From Arcuatula senhousia (taxonomy: Eukaryota; Mollusca; Bivalvia; Mytilida; Mytilidae): 64,000 nt of DNA. Under the pieces are notes generated by a model, which had not been told where the DNA came from, searched no databases, and saw only the letters and a program-made list of their open reading frames with translations. Shown here piece by piece: positions 46,498 to 59,376 of the stretch (positions within the stretch are counted from its first letter, which is position 1; the number at the start of each line of letters is the position of its first letter). A program made the translations under genes and the position numbers. Location: assembly GCA_963971305.1 (NCBI GenBank), contig OZ020305.1:9643001-9707000 (forward strand), in the 5' to 3' direction.

Positions 46498-48434
46498 ATG
46501 TGCGGTGAACAATGGATAGATAATTTCGCCTCTTTAATCTATTTATACATGTATATGCATGTATTTTGTCGATAGCATAATTCATCGGTGGTGACAAAGT
46601 TTAATTCGGTTTTATATTCCTTTTGATATATTATATTCTATTGTTGTCTCTCACCCAAAGTTTTGTTGTCTTTTACTATTCATAGTTATGCGTGAAATGT
46701 AAAAGTATTAGAATAAGTCTATGATTTTTTTATACTGCGCTTTTCCATATTGACCAGTTTGTTCGCATTGACCTGTGTGCCTTTCGTAAAGTATTCTTTA
46801 ATAGCAACTTCGTTCTGTTATTCCGGTATCTCGCTTATAATCTGAAAATAAGTTTTCAGTATTAAAAAAAATATTAGTCTTGCTTGTGCTTTAATATTAT
46901 CGGCTTCCCCAAAAACTCTTCACAAAGTTTTGCTACATTTCAACAGGTGTTTCTTTGTCGTGTTAACGTTATATACCCTCTTAAAAAACACAACATACAA
47001 AAAAAATTGAAATTACATCACATAAAAAAGTCGTGCTTTCTATCATCAGTTGTTGCAATATCAATAAGAATTTTGACTAAGTTGTTGCAAATTTAAAGGG
47101 GCCGCTTTTTCTTTAGCTGGTAAAATTTTGTTAAACTATTAGCAATTCGAGGGCGCATGCCATTAAGAATTGTGTCAATCAGTTTGTTTGCAAGACAGCT
47201 CTCAAACTGCTATCCTCTGTTTCAAAAGAACGCTGCATGCAATATTTCTTATTATCAGATTTCAATCACACACATCACTCATTTTCCCTTTTAAAATGTA
47301 CAATTATAACGTAAACGTAAAAATGCCGTTTTTGTCTTCTGAAACCTACCAGTTTGGCACCGTTTCCATAGAATAAAATTTTATTGTAATATTTTGAAAA
47401 ATATAATATTTTAGAGAACAATTATTTCTAAATCCGAATATTTAGATCAAAACCATTTATCATATTAGGCATTAAATGAGATTTTCCTATGTCCAATGAA
47501 CGTCGGTATAATTTTAGAGATATTGCAAAAATTAAATATATATGGCTGCCCGTTTTTCAAACTTAAGACATATTATTGTAGACAGGTTCTACTTCATTCA
47601 TAGTAATATTTTTTGCTGCTAAGCAACGGGTATTCCGGAGATGTCTCCTGAAAAAGCGTGTTTTACGTTACGGCTGCTATAAGTCGACATATCCACCGGG
47701 AAAATGGCTTGGAAATTTAAAAAAAAGGTTGCAACTAACATGAAACGAGTTATGTCGCTCAGAAATGAAAGCCCGCATAATTTTGGCAAAGAAATTGCTT
47801 ATATAATCGTTACTAAATGAAAATTTGTTGACTCAATTTTTTAAATAGAATTAAAACGGTATATGGATATGATTTTCTTGTATTTGACGTTTCGACGTTT
47901 TTCGTCCTCGACGATGATGTACTGGGATGATGTGTGTCAAAAGTGTAATATCAGGTTTGAAAAACAAACTTAGATTAAAATGCAAAGAAACCTGTAAAAT
48001 TTAATTTATCATTTTGCTCTGTTTTGACGTTGACGTTGTATTCGATTTTCAGATTTTCCAGTTTCAGTTTTGATCGCCTTTTGGTTGTCTTATATTGTAA
48101 AAAGTGAAACATTTCATAATCAAGGTTAAAATTCTAACATTTCTTTCAAGATAATTTTCACTTTTTATTGTTAAAATTGATGTTCATTGACGGCATTGAA
48201 AAATGTTGTTCACTTCAACTGAAGGATACATTTTTCATTCTATTCATATAACAAATTGCAGTCAAACAGTTTCGTGGAACTATGTTAAAATTAAAAAGCC
48301 TTGGTATCGTTTCTTTTTGTGGCTTGTATATATGGCCCCTTATTGAAGTTATGGGCATTAAACGGCAGATTTTATCTTGAAACTTGAAAACTGTACAAAA
48401 CACAAAATATCAATCAAAGCTGTTAAAAAACGGT
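46498..48434. other. AT-rich noncoding DNA
   Basis: No gene, RNA or repeat structure was recognised. Confidence 0.4.
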
Positions 48435-48560
48435 ATATTTGGTTTTGCTATATACTTGTATGCATATTTCAAGAAAAACTTTTAATCAGCATTTAAAGCA
48501 AAACATTAGAAGGTCGAAAACCAACAAAAGAAACGAAAGAAAAACAATCGTTTCCAAAAA
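48435..48560 (+). repeat. Dispersed repeat R2, copy 4
   Basis: Shares GTATGCATATTTCAAG, CAGCATTTAAAGCAAAACAT, GAAGGTCGAAAACCAA and GAAACGAAA with 14640-14767 and 8500-8600. Confidence 0.5.
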
Positions 48561-48862
48561 GCAAAAAGATAGAAGAAGCGATTACTTAGTACATAAATTT
48601 TCATCTAAAACTGATTATCGTTGTCAAGTATTTATCTCTTAAAAATAACACAGAGAAGATTCCCAATCTTTGTCTGATGTCCTGTCCTTTTTGAAAAACA
48701 CAACCAAACATCATCTGTAGCTATCAAAAAATCAAATATCTAACGAGAACATAGTTTAGATACACGTGTATTTTTTTTCTGTTTATGATTTTGCATCAAG
48801 GCGTTCAAAATTGTGCTTCGGAGATCTGAATTTTGTTTACTTTATAACTTTAAGAAGAATGT

Positions 48863-51800
48863 AAAGGAAAATGAAAAACGAAAAGGAAAATGGGTCATTT
48901 TCCTATTCAAAATCGAAAAAAAAAAATTCGAAAAAAAAAATTTTGAAAAAAAAAAATTGAAAAGGAAAATGAATAACGAAAAGAAAAATGGGTCATTTTC
49001 CTATTCAAAATCGAAAAGGAAAATGAAAAACGAAAAGGAAAATGAATAACAAAAAGGAAAATGAGTCATTTTCCTATTCAAAATCCAAAAGGAAAATGAA
49101 AAACGAAAAGGAAAATGGGTCATTTTCCTATTCAAAATCGAAAAGGAAAATGAAAAACGAAAAGGAAAATGGGTCATTTTACTATTCAAAATCGAAAAAA
49201 AAAAATTCGAAAAAAAAAATTTAAAAAAAAAAAAATTTGAAAAGGAAAATGAATAACGAAAAGGAAAATGGGTCATTTTCCTATTCAAAATCGAAAAGGA
49301 AAATGAAAAACGAAAAGGAAAATGAATAACGAAAAGGAAAATGAGTCATTTTCCTATTCAAAATCGAAAAGGAAAATGAAAAACGAAAAGGAAAATGAAT
49401 AACGAAAAGGAAAATGAGTCATTTTCCTATTCAAAATCGAAAAGGAAAATGAAAAACGAAAAGGAAAATGGGTCATTTTCCTATTCAAAATCGAAAAAAA
49501 AAAAATCGAAAAAAAAAAATTTTGAAAAAAAATTTGAAAAGGAAAATGAATATCGAAAAGGGGGTCATTTTCCTATTCAAAATCGAAAAGGAAAATGAAA
49601 AACGAAAAGGAAAATGTATAACGAAAAGGAAAATGAGTCATTTTCCTATTCAAAATCGAAAAGGAAAATGAAAAACGAAAAGGAAAATGAGTCATTTTCC
49701 TATTCAAAATAGAAAAGGAAAATGAAAAACGAAAAGGAAAATGGGTCATTTTCCTATTCAAAATCGAAAAAAAAAAAAAAATCGAAAAAAAAAAATTTTG
49801 AAAAAAAAATTTGAAAAGGAAAATGAATAACGAAAAGGAAAATGGGTCATTTTCCTATTCAAAATCGAAAAAAAAAATCGAAAAAAAAAATTTTTGAAAA
49901 AAAAAATTGAAAAGGAAAATGAATATCGAAAAGGAAAATGGGTCATTTTCCTATTCAAAATCGAAAAGGAAAATAAAAAACGAAAAGGAAAATGAATAAC
50001 GAAAAGGAAAATGGGTCATTTTCCTATTCAAAATCGAAAAGGAAAATGAAAAACGAAAAGGAAAATGAATAACGAATAGGAAAATGGGTCATTTTCCTAT
50101 TCAAAATCGAAAAAAAAAAATCGAAAAAAAAAAATTTTGAAAAAAAAAATTTGAAAAGGAAAATGGGTCATTTTCCTATTAAAAATCGAAAAGGAAAATG
50201 AAAAACGAAAAGGAAAATGAATAACGAAAAGGAAAATGGGTCATTTTCCTATTCAAAATCGAAAAAAAAAATTCGAAAAAAAAATTTTTTGAAAAAAAAA
50301 TTTGAAAAGGAAAATGAATAACGAAAAGGAAAATGGGTCATTTTCCTATTCAAAATCGAAAAGGAAAATGGGTCATTTTCCTATTCAAAATCGAAAAGGA
50401 AAATGGAAAACGAAAAGGAAAATGAATAACGAAAAGGAAAATGAGTCATTTTCCTATTCAAAATCGAAAAGGAAAATGAAAAACGAAAAGGAAAATGGGT
50501 CATTTTCCTATTCAAAATCGAAAAAAAAAATTCGAAAAAAAAAATTTTGAAAAAAAAATTTGAAAAGGAAAATGAAAAACGAAAAGGAAAATGAATAACG
50601 AAAAGGAAAATGGGTCATTTTCCTCTTCAAAATCGAAAAAAAAAAATTCGAAAAAAAAAATTTTTTGAAAAAAAAAAATTTGAAAAGGAAAATGAATAAC
50701 GAAAAGGAAAATGGGTCATTTTCCTATTCAAAATCGAAAAGGAAAATGAAAAACAAAAAGGAAAATGATTAACGAAAAGGAAAATGAGTCAATTCTCTAT
50801 TCAAAATCGAAAAGGAAAATGAAAAACGAAAAGGAAAATGGGTCATTTTCCTATTCAAAATCGAAAAAAAAAATTTTTGAAAAAAAAAATTTGAAAAGGA
50901 AAATGAATATCGAAAAGGAAAATGGGTCATTTTCCTTCCTATTCAAAATCGAAAAGGAAAATGAAAAACGAAAAGGAAAATGTATAACGAGAAGGAAAAT
51001 GAGTCATTTTCCTATTCAAAATCGAAAAGGAAAATGAAAAACGAAAAGGAAAATGGGTCATTTTCCTATTCAAAATCGAAAAAAAAAATTCGAAAAAAAA
51101 AAATTTTTGAAAAAAAAAATTTGAAAAAGAAAATGAATAACTAAAAGGAAAATGGGTCATTTTCCTATTCAAAATCGAAAAGGAAAATGAAAAACGAAAA
51201 GGTAAATGAATAACAAAAAGGAAAATGAGTCATTTTCCTATTCAAAATCGAAAAGGAAAATGAAAAACGAAAAGGAAAATGGGTCATTTTCCTATTCAAA
51301 ATCGAAAAAAAAAAATTCGAAAAAAAAAAATTTTGAAAAAAAAATTTGAAAAGGAAAATGAAAAACGAAAAGGAAAATGGGTCATTTTCCTATTTTACTA
51401 TTCAAAATCGAAAAGGAAAATGAAAAACGAAAAGGAAAATGAATAACGAAAAGGAAAATGAGTCATTTTCCTATTCAAAATCGAAAAGGAAAATGAAAAA
51501 CGAAAAGGAAAATTGGTCATTTTCCTATTCAAAATCGAAAAGGAAAATGAAAAACGAAAAGGAAAATGGGTCATTTTCCTATTCAAAATCGAAAAAAAAA
51601 ATTCGAAAAAAAAAATTTTTGAAAAAAAAAATTTGAAAAGGAAAATGAATAACGAAAAGGAAAATGGGTCATTTTCCTATTCAAAATCGAAAAGGAAAAT
51701 GAAAAACGAAAAGGAAAATGAATAACGAAAAGGAAAATGAGTCATTTTCCTATTCAAAATCGAAAAGGAAAATGAAAAACGAAAAGGAAAATGGGTCATT

Positions 51801-54800
51801 TTCCTATTCAAAATCGAAAAAAAAAAATCGAAAAAAAAAAATTTTGAAAAAAAATTTGAAAAGGAAAATGAATATCGAAAAGGGGGTCATTTTCCTATTC
51901 AAAATCGAAAAGGAAAATGAAAAACGAAAAGGAAAATGTATAACGAAAAGGAAAATGAGTCATTTTCCTATTCAAAATCGAAAAGGAAAATGAAAAACGA
52001 AAAGGAAAATGAGTCATTTTCCTATTCAAAATAGAAAAGGAAAATGAAAAACGAAAAGGAAAATGGGTCATTTTCCTATTCAAAATCGAAAAAAAAAAAA
52101 TCGAAAAAAAAAAATTTTGAAAAAAAAATTTGAAAAGGAAAATGAATAACGAAAAGGAAAATGGGTCATTTTCCTATTCAAAATCGAAAAAAAAAATCGA
52201 AAAAAAAAATTTTTGAAAAAAAAAATTGAAAAGGAAAATGAATATCGAAAAGGAAAATGGGTCATTTTCCTATTCAAAATCGAAAAGGAAAATAAAAAAC
52301 GAAAAGGAAAATGAATAACGAAAAGGAAAATGGGTCATTTTCCTATTCAAAATCGAAAAGGAAAATGAAAAACGAAAAGGAAAATGAATATCGAAAAGGA
52401 AAATGGGTCATTTTCCTATTCAAAATCGAAAAAAAAAAATCGAAAAAAAAAAATTTTGAAAAAAAAAATTTGAAAAGGAAAATGGGTCATTTTCCTATTA
52501 AAAATCGAAAAGGAAAATGAAAAACGAAAAGGAAAATGAATAACGAAAAGGAAAATGGGTCATTTTCCTATTCAAAATCGAAAAAAAAAATTCGAAAAAA
52601 AAATTTTTTGAAAAAAAAATTTGAAAAGGAAAATGAATAACGAAAAGGAAAATGGGTCATTTTCCTATTCAAAATCGAAAAGGAAAATGGGTCATTTTCC
52701 TATTCAAAATCGAAAAGGAAAATGGAAAACGAAAAGGAAAATGAATAACGAAAAGGAAAATGAGTCATTTTCCTATTCAAAATCGAAAAGGAAAATGAAA
52801 AACGAAAAGGAAAATGGGTCATTTTCCTATTCAAAATCGAAAAAAAAAATTCGAAAAAAAAAATTTTGAAAAAAAAATTTGAAAAGGAAAATGAAAAACG
52901 AAAAGGAAAATGAATAACGAAAAGGAAAATGGGTCATTTTCCTCTTCAAAATCGAAAAAAAAAAATTCGAAAAAAAAAATTTTTTGAAAAAAAAAATTTT
53001 GAAAAGGAAAATGAATAACGAAAAGGAAAATGGGTCATTTTCCTATTCAAAATCGAAAAGGAAAATGAAAAACAAAAAGGAAAATGATTAACGAAAAGGA
53101 AAATGAGTCAATTCTCTATTCAAAATCGAAAAGGAAAATGAAAAACGAAAAGGAAAATGGGTCATTTTCCTATTCAAAATCGAAAAAAAAAATTTTTGAA
53201 AAAAAAAATTTGAAAAGGAAAATGAATATCGAAAAGGAAAATGGGTCATTTTCCTTCCTATTCAAAATCGAAAAGGAAAATGAAAAACGAAAAGGAAAAT
53301 GTATAACGAGAAGGAAAATGAGTCATTTTCCTATTCAAAATCGAAAAGGAAAATGAAAAACGAAAAGGAAAATGGGTCATTTTCCTATTCAAAATCGAAA
53401 AAAAAAAATTCGAAAAAAAAAAATTTTTGAAAAAAAAAATTTGAAAAAGAAAATGAATAACTAAAAGGAAAATGGGTCATTTTCCTATTCAAAATCGAAA
53501 AGGAAAATGAAAAACGAAAAGGTAAATGAATAACAAAAAGGAAAATGAGTCATTTTCCTATTCAAAATCGAAAAGGAAAATGAAAAACGAAAAGGAAAAT
53601 GGGTCATTTTCCTATTCAAAATCGAAAAAAAAAAATTCGAAAAAAAAAAATTTTGAAAAAAAAATTTGAAAAGGAAAATGAAAAACGAAAAGGAAAATGG
53701 GTCATTTTCCTATTTTACTATTCAAAATCGAAAAGGAAAATGAAAAACGAAAAGGAAAATGAATAACGAAAAGGAAAATGAGTCATTTTCCTATTCAAAA
53801 TCGAAAAGGAAAATGAAAAACGAAAAGGAAAATTGGTCATTTTCCTATTCAAAATCGAAAAGGAAAATGAAAAACGAAAAGGAAAATGGGTCATTTTCCT
53901 ATTCAAAATCGAAAAAAAAAATTCGAAAAAAAAAATTTTTGAAAAAAAAAATTTGAAAAGGAAAATGAATAACGAAAAGGAAAATGGGTCATTTTCCTAT
54001 TCAAAATCGAAAAGGAAAATGAAAAACGAAAAGGAAAATGAATAACGAAAAGGAAAATGAGTCATTTTCCTATTCAAAATCGAAAAGGAAAATGAAAAAC
54101 GAAAAGGAAAATGAATATCGAAAAGGAAAATGGGTCATTTTCCTATTCAAAATCGAAAAAAAAAAATCGAAAAAAAAAAATTTTGAAAAAAAAAATTTGA
54201 AAAGGAAAATGGGTCATTTTCCTATTAAAAATCGAAAAGGAAAATGAAAAACGAAAAGGAAAATGAATAACGAAAAGGAAAATGGGTCATTTTCCTATTC
54301 AAAATCGAAAAAAAAAATTCGAAAAAAAAATTTTTTGAAAAAAAAATTTGAAAAGGAAAATGAATAACGAAAAGGAAAATGGGTCATTTTCCTATTCAAA
54401 ATCGAAAAGGAAAATGGGTCATTTTCCTATTCAAAATCGAAAAGGAAAATGGAAAACGAAAAGGAAAATGAATAACGAAAAGGAAAATGAGTCATTTTCC
54501 TATTCAAAATCGAAAAGGAAAATGAAAAACGAAAAGGAAAATGGGTCATTTTCCTATTCAAAATCGAAAAAAAAAATTCGAAAAAAAAAATTTTGAAAAA
54601 AAAAATTTGAAAAGGAAAATGAAAAACGAAAAGGAAAATGAATAACGAAAAGGAAAATGGGTCATTTTCCTCTTCAAAATCGAAAAAAAAAAATTCGAAA
54701 AAAAAAATTTTTTGAAAAAAAAAATTTGAAAAGGAAAATGAATAACGAAAAGGAAAATGGGTCATTTTCCTATTCAAAATCGAAAAGGAAAATGAAAAAC

Positions 54801-57800
54801 AAAAAGGAAAATGATTAACGAAAAGGAAAATGAGTCAATTCTCTATTCAAAATCGAAAAGGAAAATGAAAAACGAAAAGGAAAATGGGTCATTTTCCTAT
54901 TCAAAATCGAAAAAAAAAATTTTTGAAAAAAAAAATTTGAAAAGGAAAATGAATATCGAAAAGGAAAATGGGTCATTTTCCTTCCTATTCAAAATCGAAA
55001 AGGAAAATGAAAAACGAAAAGGAAAATGTATAACGAGAAGGAAAATGAGTCATTTTCCTATTCAAAATCGAAAAGGAAAATGAAAAACGAAAAGGAAAAT
55101 GGGTCATTTTCCTATTCAAAATCGAAAAAAAAAAATTCGAAAAAAAAAAATTTTTGAAAAAAAAAATTTGAAAAAGAAAATGAATAACGAAAAGGAAAAT
55201 GGGTCATTTTCCTATTCAAAATCGAAAAGGAAAATGAAAAACGAAAAGGTAAATGAATAACAAAAAGGAAAATGAGTCATTTTCCTATTCAAAATCGAAA
55301 AGGAAAATGAAAAACGAAAAGGAAAATGGGTCATTTTCCTATTCAAAATCGAAAAAAAAAATTCGAAAAAAAAAAATTTTGAAAAAAAAATTTGAAAAGG
55401 AAAATGAAAAACGAAAAGGAAAATGGGTCATTTTCCTATTTTACTATTCAAAATCGAAAAGGAAAATGAAAAACGAAAAGGAAAATGAATAACGAAAAGG
55501 AAAATGAGTCATTTTCCTATTCAAAATCGAAAAGGAAAATGAAAAACGAAAAGGAAAATGGGTCATTTTCCTATTCAAAATCGAAAAAAAAAAATTTTGA
55601 AAAAAAAAATTTGAAAAGGAAAATGAATATCGAAAAGGAAAATGGGTCATTTTCCTATTCAAAATCGAAAAGGAAAATGAAAAACGAAAAGGAAAATGGG
55701 TCATTTTCCTATTTTACTATTCAAAATCGAAAAGGAAAATGAAAAACGAAAAGGAAAATGAATAACGAAAAGGAAAATGAGTCATTTTCCTATTCAAAAT
55801 CGAAAAGGAAAATGAAAAACGAAAAGGAAAATGGGTCATTTTCCTATTCAAAATCGAAAAAAAAAAAAATTCGAAAAAAAAAATTTTTGAAAAAAAAAAT
55901 TTGAAAAGGAAAATGAATAACGAAAAGGAAAATGGGTCATTTTCCTATTCAAAATCGAAAAGGAAAATGAAAAACAAAAAGGAAAATGAATAACGAAAAG
56001 GAAAATGAGTCATTTTCCTATTCAAAATCGAAAAGGAAAATGAAAAACGAAAAGGAAAATGGGTCATTTTCCTATTCAAAATCGAAAAAAAAAAATTTTG
56101 AAAAAAAAAATTTGAAAAGGAAAATGAATATCGAAAAGGAAAATGGGTCATTTTCCTATTCAAAATCGAAAAGGAAAATGAAAAACGAAAAGGAAAATGT
56201 ATATTTTCCTATTCAAAATCGAAAAGGAAAATGAAAAACGAAAAGGAAAATGGGTCATTTTCCTATTCAAAATCGAAAAAAAAAATTCAAAAAAAAAATT
56301 TTTGAAAAAAAAAATTTGAAAAGGAAAATGAATAACGAAAAGGAAAATGGGTCATTTTCCTAATCAAAATCGAAAAGGAAAATGAAAAACGAAAAGGTAA
56401 ATGAATAACGAAAAGGAAAATGAGTCATTTTCCTATTCAAAATCGAAAAGGAAAATGAAAAACGAAAAGGAAAATGGGTCAATTTCCTATTCAAAATCGA
56501 AAAAAAAAAATTCGAAAAAAAAAATTTTTGAAAAAAAAAATTTGAAAAGGAAAATGAATAACGAAAAGGAAAATGGGTCATTTTCCTATTCAAAATTGAA
56601 ATGGAAAATGAAAAACGAAAAGGTAAATGAATAACGAAAAGGAAAATGAGTCATTTTCCTATTCAAAATCGAAAAGGAAAATGAAAAACGAAAAGGAAAA
56701 TGGGTCATTTTCCTATTCAAAATCGAAAAAAAAAATTTTGAAAAAAAAAATTTGAAAAGGAAAATGAATATCGAAAAGGAAAATGGGTCATTTTCCTTCC
56801 TATTCAAAATCGAAAAGGAAAATGAAAAACGAAAAGGAAAATGTATAACGGAAAGGAAAATGAGTCATTTTCCTATTCAAAATCGAAAAGGAAAATGAAA
56901 AACGAAAAGGAAAATGGGTCATTTTCCTATTAAAATCGAAAAAAAAAAATTCGAAAAAAAAAATTTTTGAAAAAAAAAAATTTTAAAAAGAAAATGAATA
57001 ACGAAAAGGAAAATGGGTCATTTTCCTATTCAAAATCGAAAAGGAAAATGAAAAACGAAAAGGTAAATGAATAACGAAAAGGAAAATGAGTCATTTTCCT
57101 ATTCAAAATCGAAAAGGAAAATGAAAAACGAAAAGGAAAATGGGTCATTTTCCTATTCAAAATCGAAAAAAAAAAATTCGAAAAAAAAAAATTTTGAAAA
57201 AAAAATTTGAAAAGGAAAATGAAAAATGAAAAGGAAAATGGGTCATTTTCCTATTTTCCTATTCAAAATCGAAAAGGAAAATGAAAAACGAAAAGGAAAA
57301 TGAATAACGAAAAGGAAAATGAGTCATTTTCCTATTCAAAATCGAAAAGGAAAATGAAAAACGAAAAGGAAAATGGGTCATTTTCCTATTCAAAATCGAA
57401 AAAAAAAGATTCGAAAAAAAAAATTTTTGAAAAAAAAAATTTGAAAAGGAAAATGAATAACGAAAAGGAAAATGGGTCATTTTCCTATTCAAAATCGAAA
57501 AGGAAAATGAAAAACAAAAAGGAAAATGAATAACGAAAAGGAAAATGAGTCATTTTCCTATTCAAAATCGAAAAGGAAAATGAAAAACGAAAAGGAAAAT
57601 GGGTCATTTTCCTATTCAAAATCGAAAAAAAAAATTTTGAAAAAAAAAATTTGAAAAGGAAAATGAATATCGAAAAGGAAAATGGGTCATTTTCCTATTC
57701 AAAATCGAAAAGGAAAATGAAAAACGAAAAGGAAAATGTATATTTTCCTATTCAAAATCGAAAAGGAAAATGAAAAACGAAAAGGAAAATGGGTCATTTT

Positions 57801-58394
57801 CCTATTCAAAATCGAAAAAAAAAATTCGAAAAAAAAAATTTTTGAAAAAAAAAATTTGAAAAGGAAAATGAATAACGAAAAGGAAAATGGGTCATTTTCC
57901 TAATCAAAATCGAAAAGGAAAATGAAAAACGAAAAGGTAAATGAATAACGAAAAGGAAAATGAGTCATTTTCCTATTCAAAATCGAAAAGGAAAATGAAA
58001 AACGAAAAGGAAAATGGGTCATTTTCCTATTCAAAATCGAAAAAAAAAAAATTCGAAAAAAAAAATTTTTGAAAAAAAAAATTTGAAAAGGAAAATGAAG
58101 AACGAAAAGGAAAATGGGTCATTTTCCTATTCAAAATTGAAAAGGAAAATGAAAAACGAAAAGGTAAATGAATAACGAAAAGGAAAATGAGTCATTTTCC
58201 TATTCAAAATCAAAAAGGAAAATGAAAAACGAAAAGGAAAATGGGTCATTTTCCTATTCAAAATCGAAAAAAAAAAAAATCGAAAAAAAAAAATTTTGAA
58301 AAAAAAATTTGAAATTCGAAAAAACAAATTTTTGAAAAAAAAAATTTGAAAAACGAAAAACGAAAAACGAAAAGGAAAATCACTTGTGTTAGGT
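48863..58394 (-). repeat. Satellite array, right arm (inverted)
   Basis: Reverse complement of the 19611-32590 satellite, so the plus strand is purine-rich. Higher-order repeats are visible: the same block starts at 50302, 52621 and 54348 (2,319 and 1,727 bp apart), and another at 50765, 53084 and 54811. It ends at 58394 with GGAAAATCACTTGTGTTAGG plus T, the inverse of the start at 19611. The inner edge (48863) has no such special sequence. Confidence 0.95.
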
Positions 58395-58960
58395 ATACGA
58401 ATGAAATATAAAAGCTCGCGTAGATACATCCCGCAACTTAAAATTAATTCCATTTGAATCGATAGGATGCGATTGTTAGAGACGATGTTATACTATTTTC
58501 CACCGTTTTACTGAGCGTACAGACATTTCGAAAACTTCCAAAAAATCAGAATAAGTGACAAAACGATTTTTCTCCATCATATTTTTAGTGAAGTGCAATT
58601 TGGTACAATTACTCCATTTGATTGCGTGCTACGCCCGCATACTTGTTGACAATATTCATAGTTTCTTGTTGACAATATTCATAGTTTCTTGTTGACAATA
58701 TTCATAGTTTCTTGATGGTATTTTTGTACACGAGATAGTTTTTCAATATTCTCAACCACCTTTACTTATACTACATCTTTATCTATTGCCCACTTTTGTT
58801 TCCGTGTTGTAGCGTGTATTATGAACCTTGTCGGGAATCACTAGTAGTTTTAGCAAGACTTTTTTGACTGTGGTACTTTTTTATTATATAATGCTGAATG
58901 CATATTATTTTTCGGTCCGGTCCTGTTTTGTCATTGAACATCCCTTTCTCTCCTTACAAC
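58395..58960. other. Paralogue B flank, right of the giant insertion, with a 23-bp triplet repeat
   Basis: Aligns with 7415-7930, including GGTCCTGTTTT near the end. A 23-bp unit CTTGTTGACAATATTCATAG(TTT) occurs three times in tandem (58642-58664, 58665-58687, 58688-58710), where paralogue A has a single related segment (7622-7655). A TATAAAAG is at 58407-58414. Confidence 0.6.
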
Positions 58961-59109
58961 CTTAATCATGATTTTACGAAATGGTAAAAAATACAACAAC
59001 CCTAAACCACAAGCAAGGATATCCACATCCAACAATAACCTTCAATCTAATATAACCAGCCACTCTTCCTATACCGTAAATTATGTTCAATACCCATTTC
59101 TAAATTAAA

Positions 59110-59376
59110 TAGTATCCGTTTGGAATGTAGTACTATATCTCATGCAAGTCCATTATATGAAGATGCACTCATCATCACTTCTTTTTGTTACTATAAACTG
59201 TTTCCAAAAATTGAAAACCCAGAAGACCACATTCGACATTTGATTAAATTAACCTACATTAATAGAGGACTTGACTTCATAAATATATCTAGTATATTTA
59301 TGGACCCTCATATTCAAGTATTTTTTTAACTATACAATAACTACAACTGATGAAGAATTAGACACGAATATTCCTG
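59110..59376 (+). pseudogene. Broken Penelope-like coding remnant
   Basis: The frame from 59120 reads ...LIKLTYINRGLDFINISSIF, matching the segment LHIPFKNKGIDAINISNIL of the element at 27301-30210, just ahead of its polymerase. It stops at 59327-59329. A second frame continues as NYTITTTDEELDTNIPD up to the satellite start at 59377, so the copy has a frameshift or internal deletion and is cut off by the satellite insertion. Confidence 0.55.

Larger units (their letters stand above)
19611..58394. mobile_element. Proposed giant foldback element with satellite-array inverted termini
   Basis: The first ~50 bp from 19611 (ACCTAACACAAGTGATTTTC, then CTTTTCGTTTTTCGTTTTTC) are the exact inverse of the last ~50 bp ending at 58394. 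Direct repeats flank it: ATACGAATG at 19602-19610 and 58395-58403, extendable to TATACGAATGA (11 bp) if the tip is read as CCTAAC. The left arm is satellite (19611-32590, minus a 3.2-kb Penelope insertion, so about 9.8 kb) and the right arm is inverted satellite (48863-58394, about 9.5 kb). The middle is about 16.3 kb. The flanks are continuous in paralogue A. A 9-bp duplication is typical of Mutator-like and Drosophila foldback elements, but no transposase was found, so the class is open. Confidence 0.65.

Noticed and set aside
59341..59372. CTGATGA...CGAA as a hammerhead ribozyme
   Set aside because: No GAAA core and no closing stem; the sequence reads as Penelope-derived codons instead.
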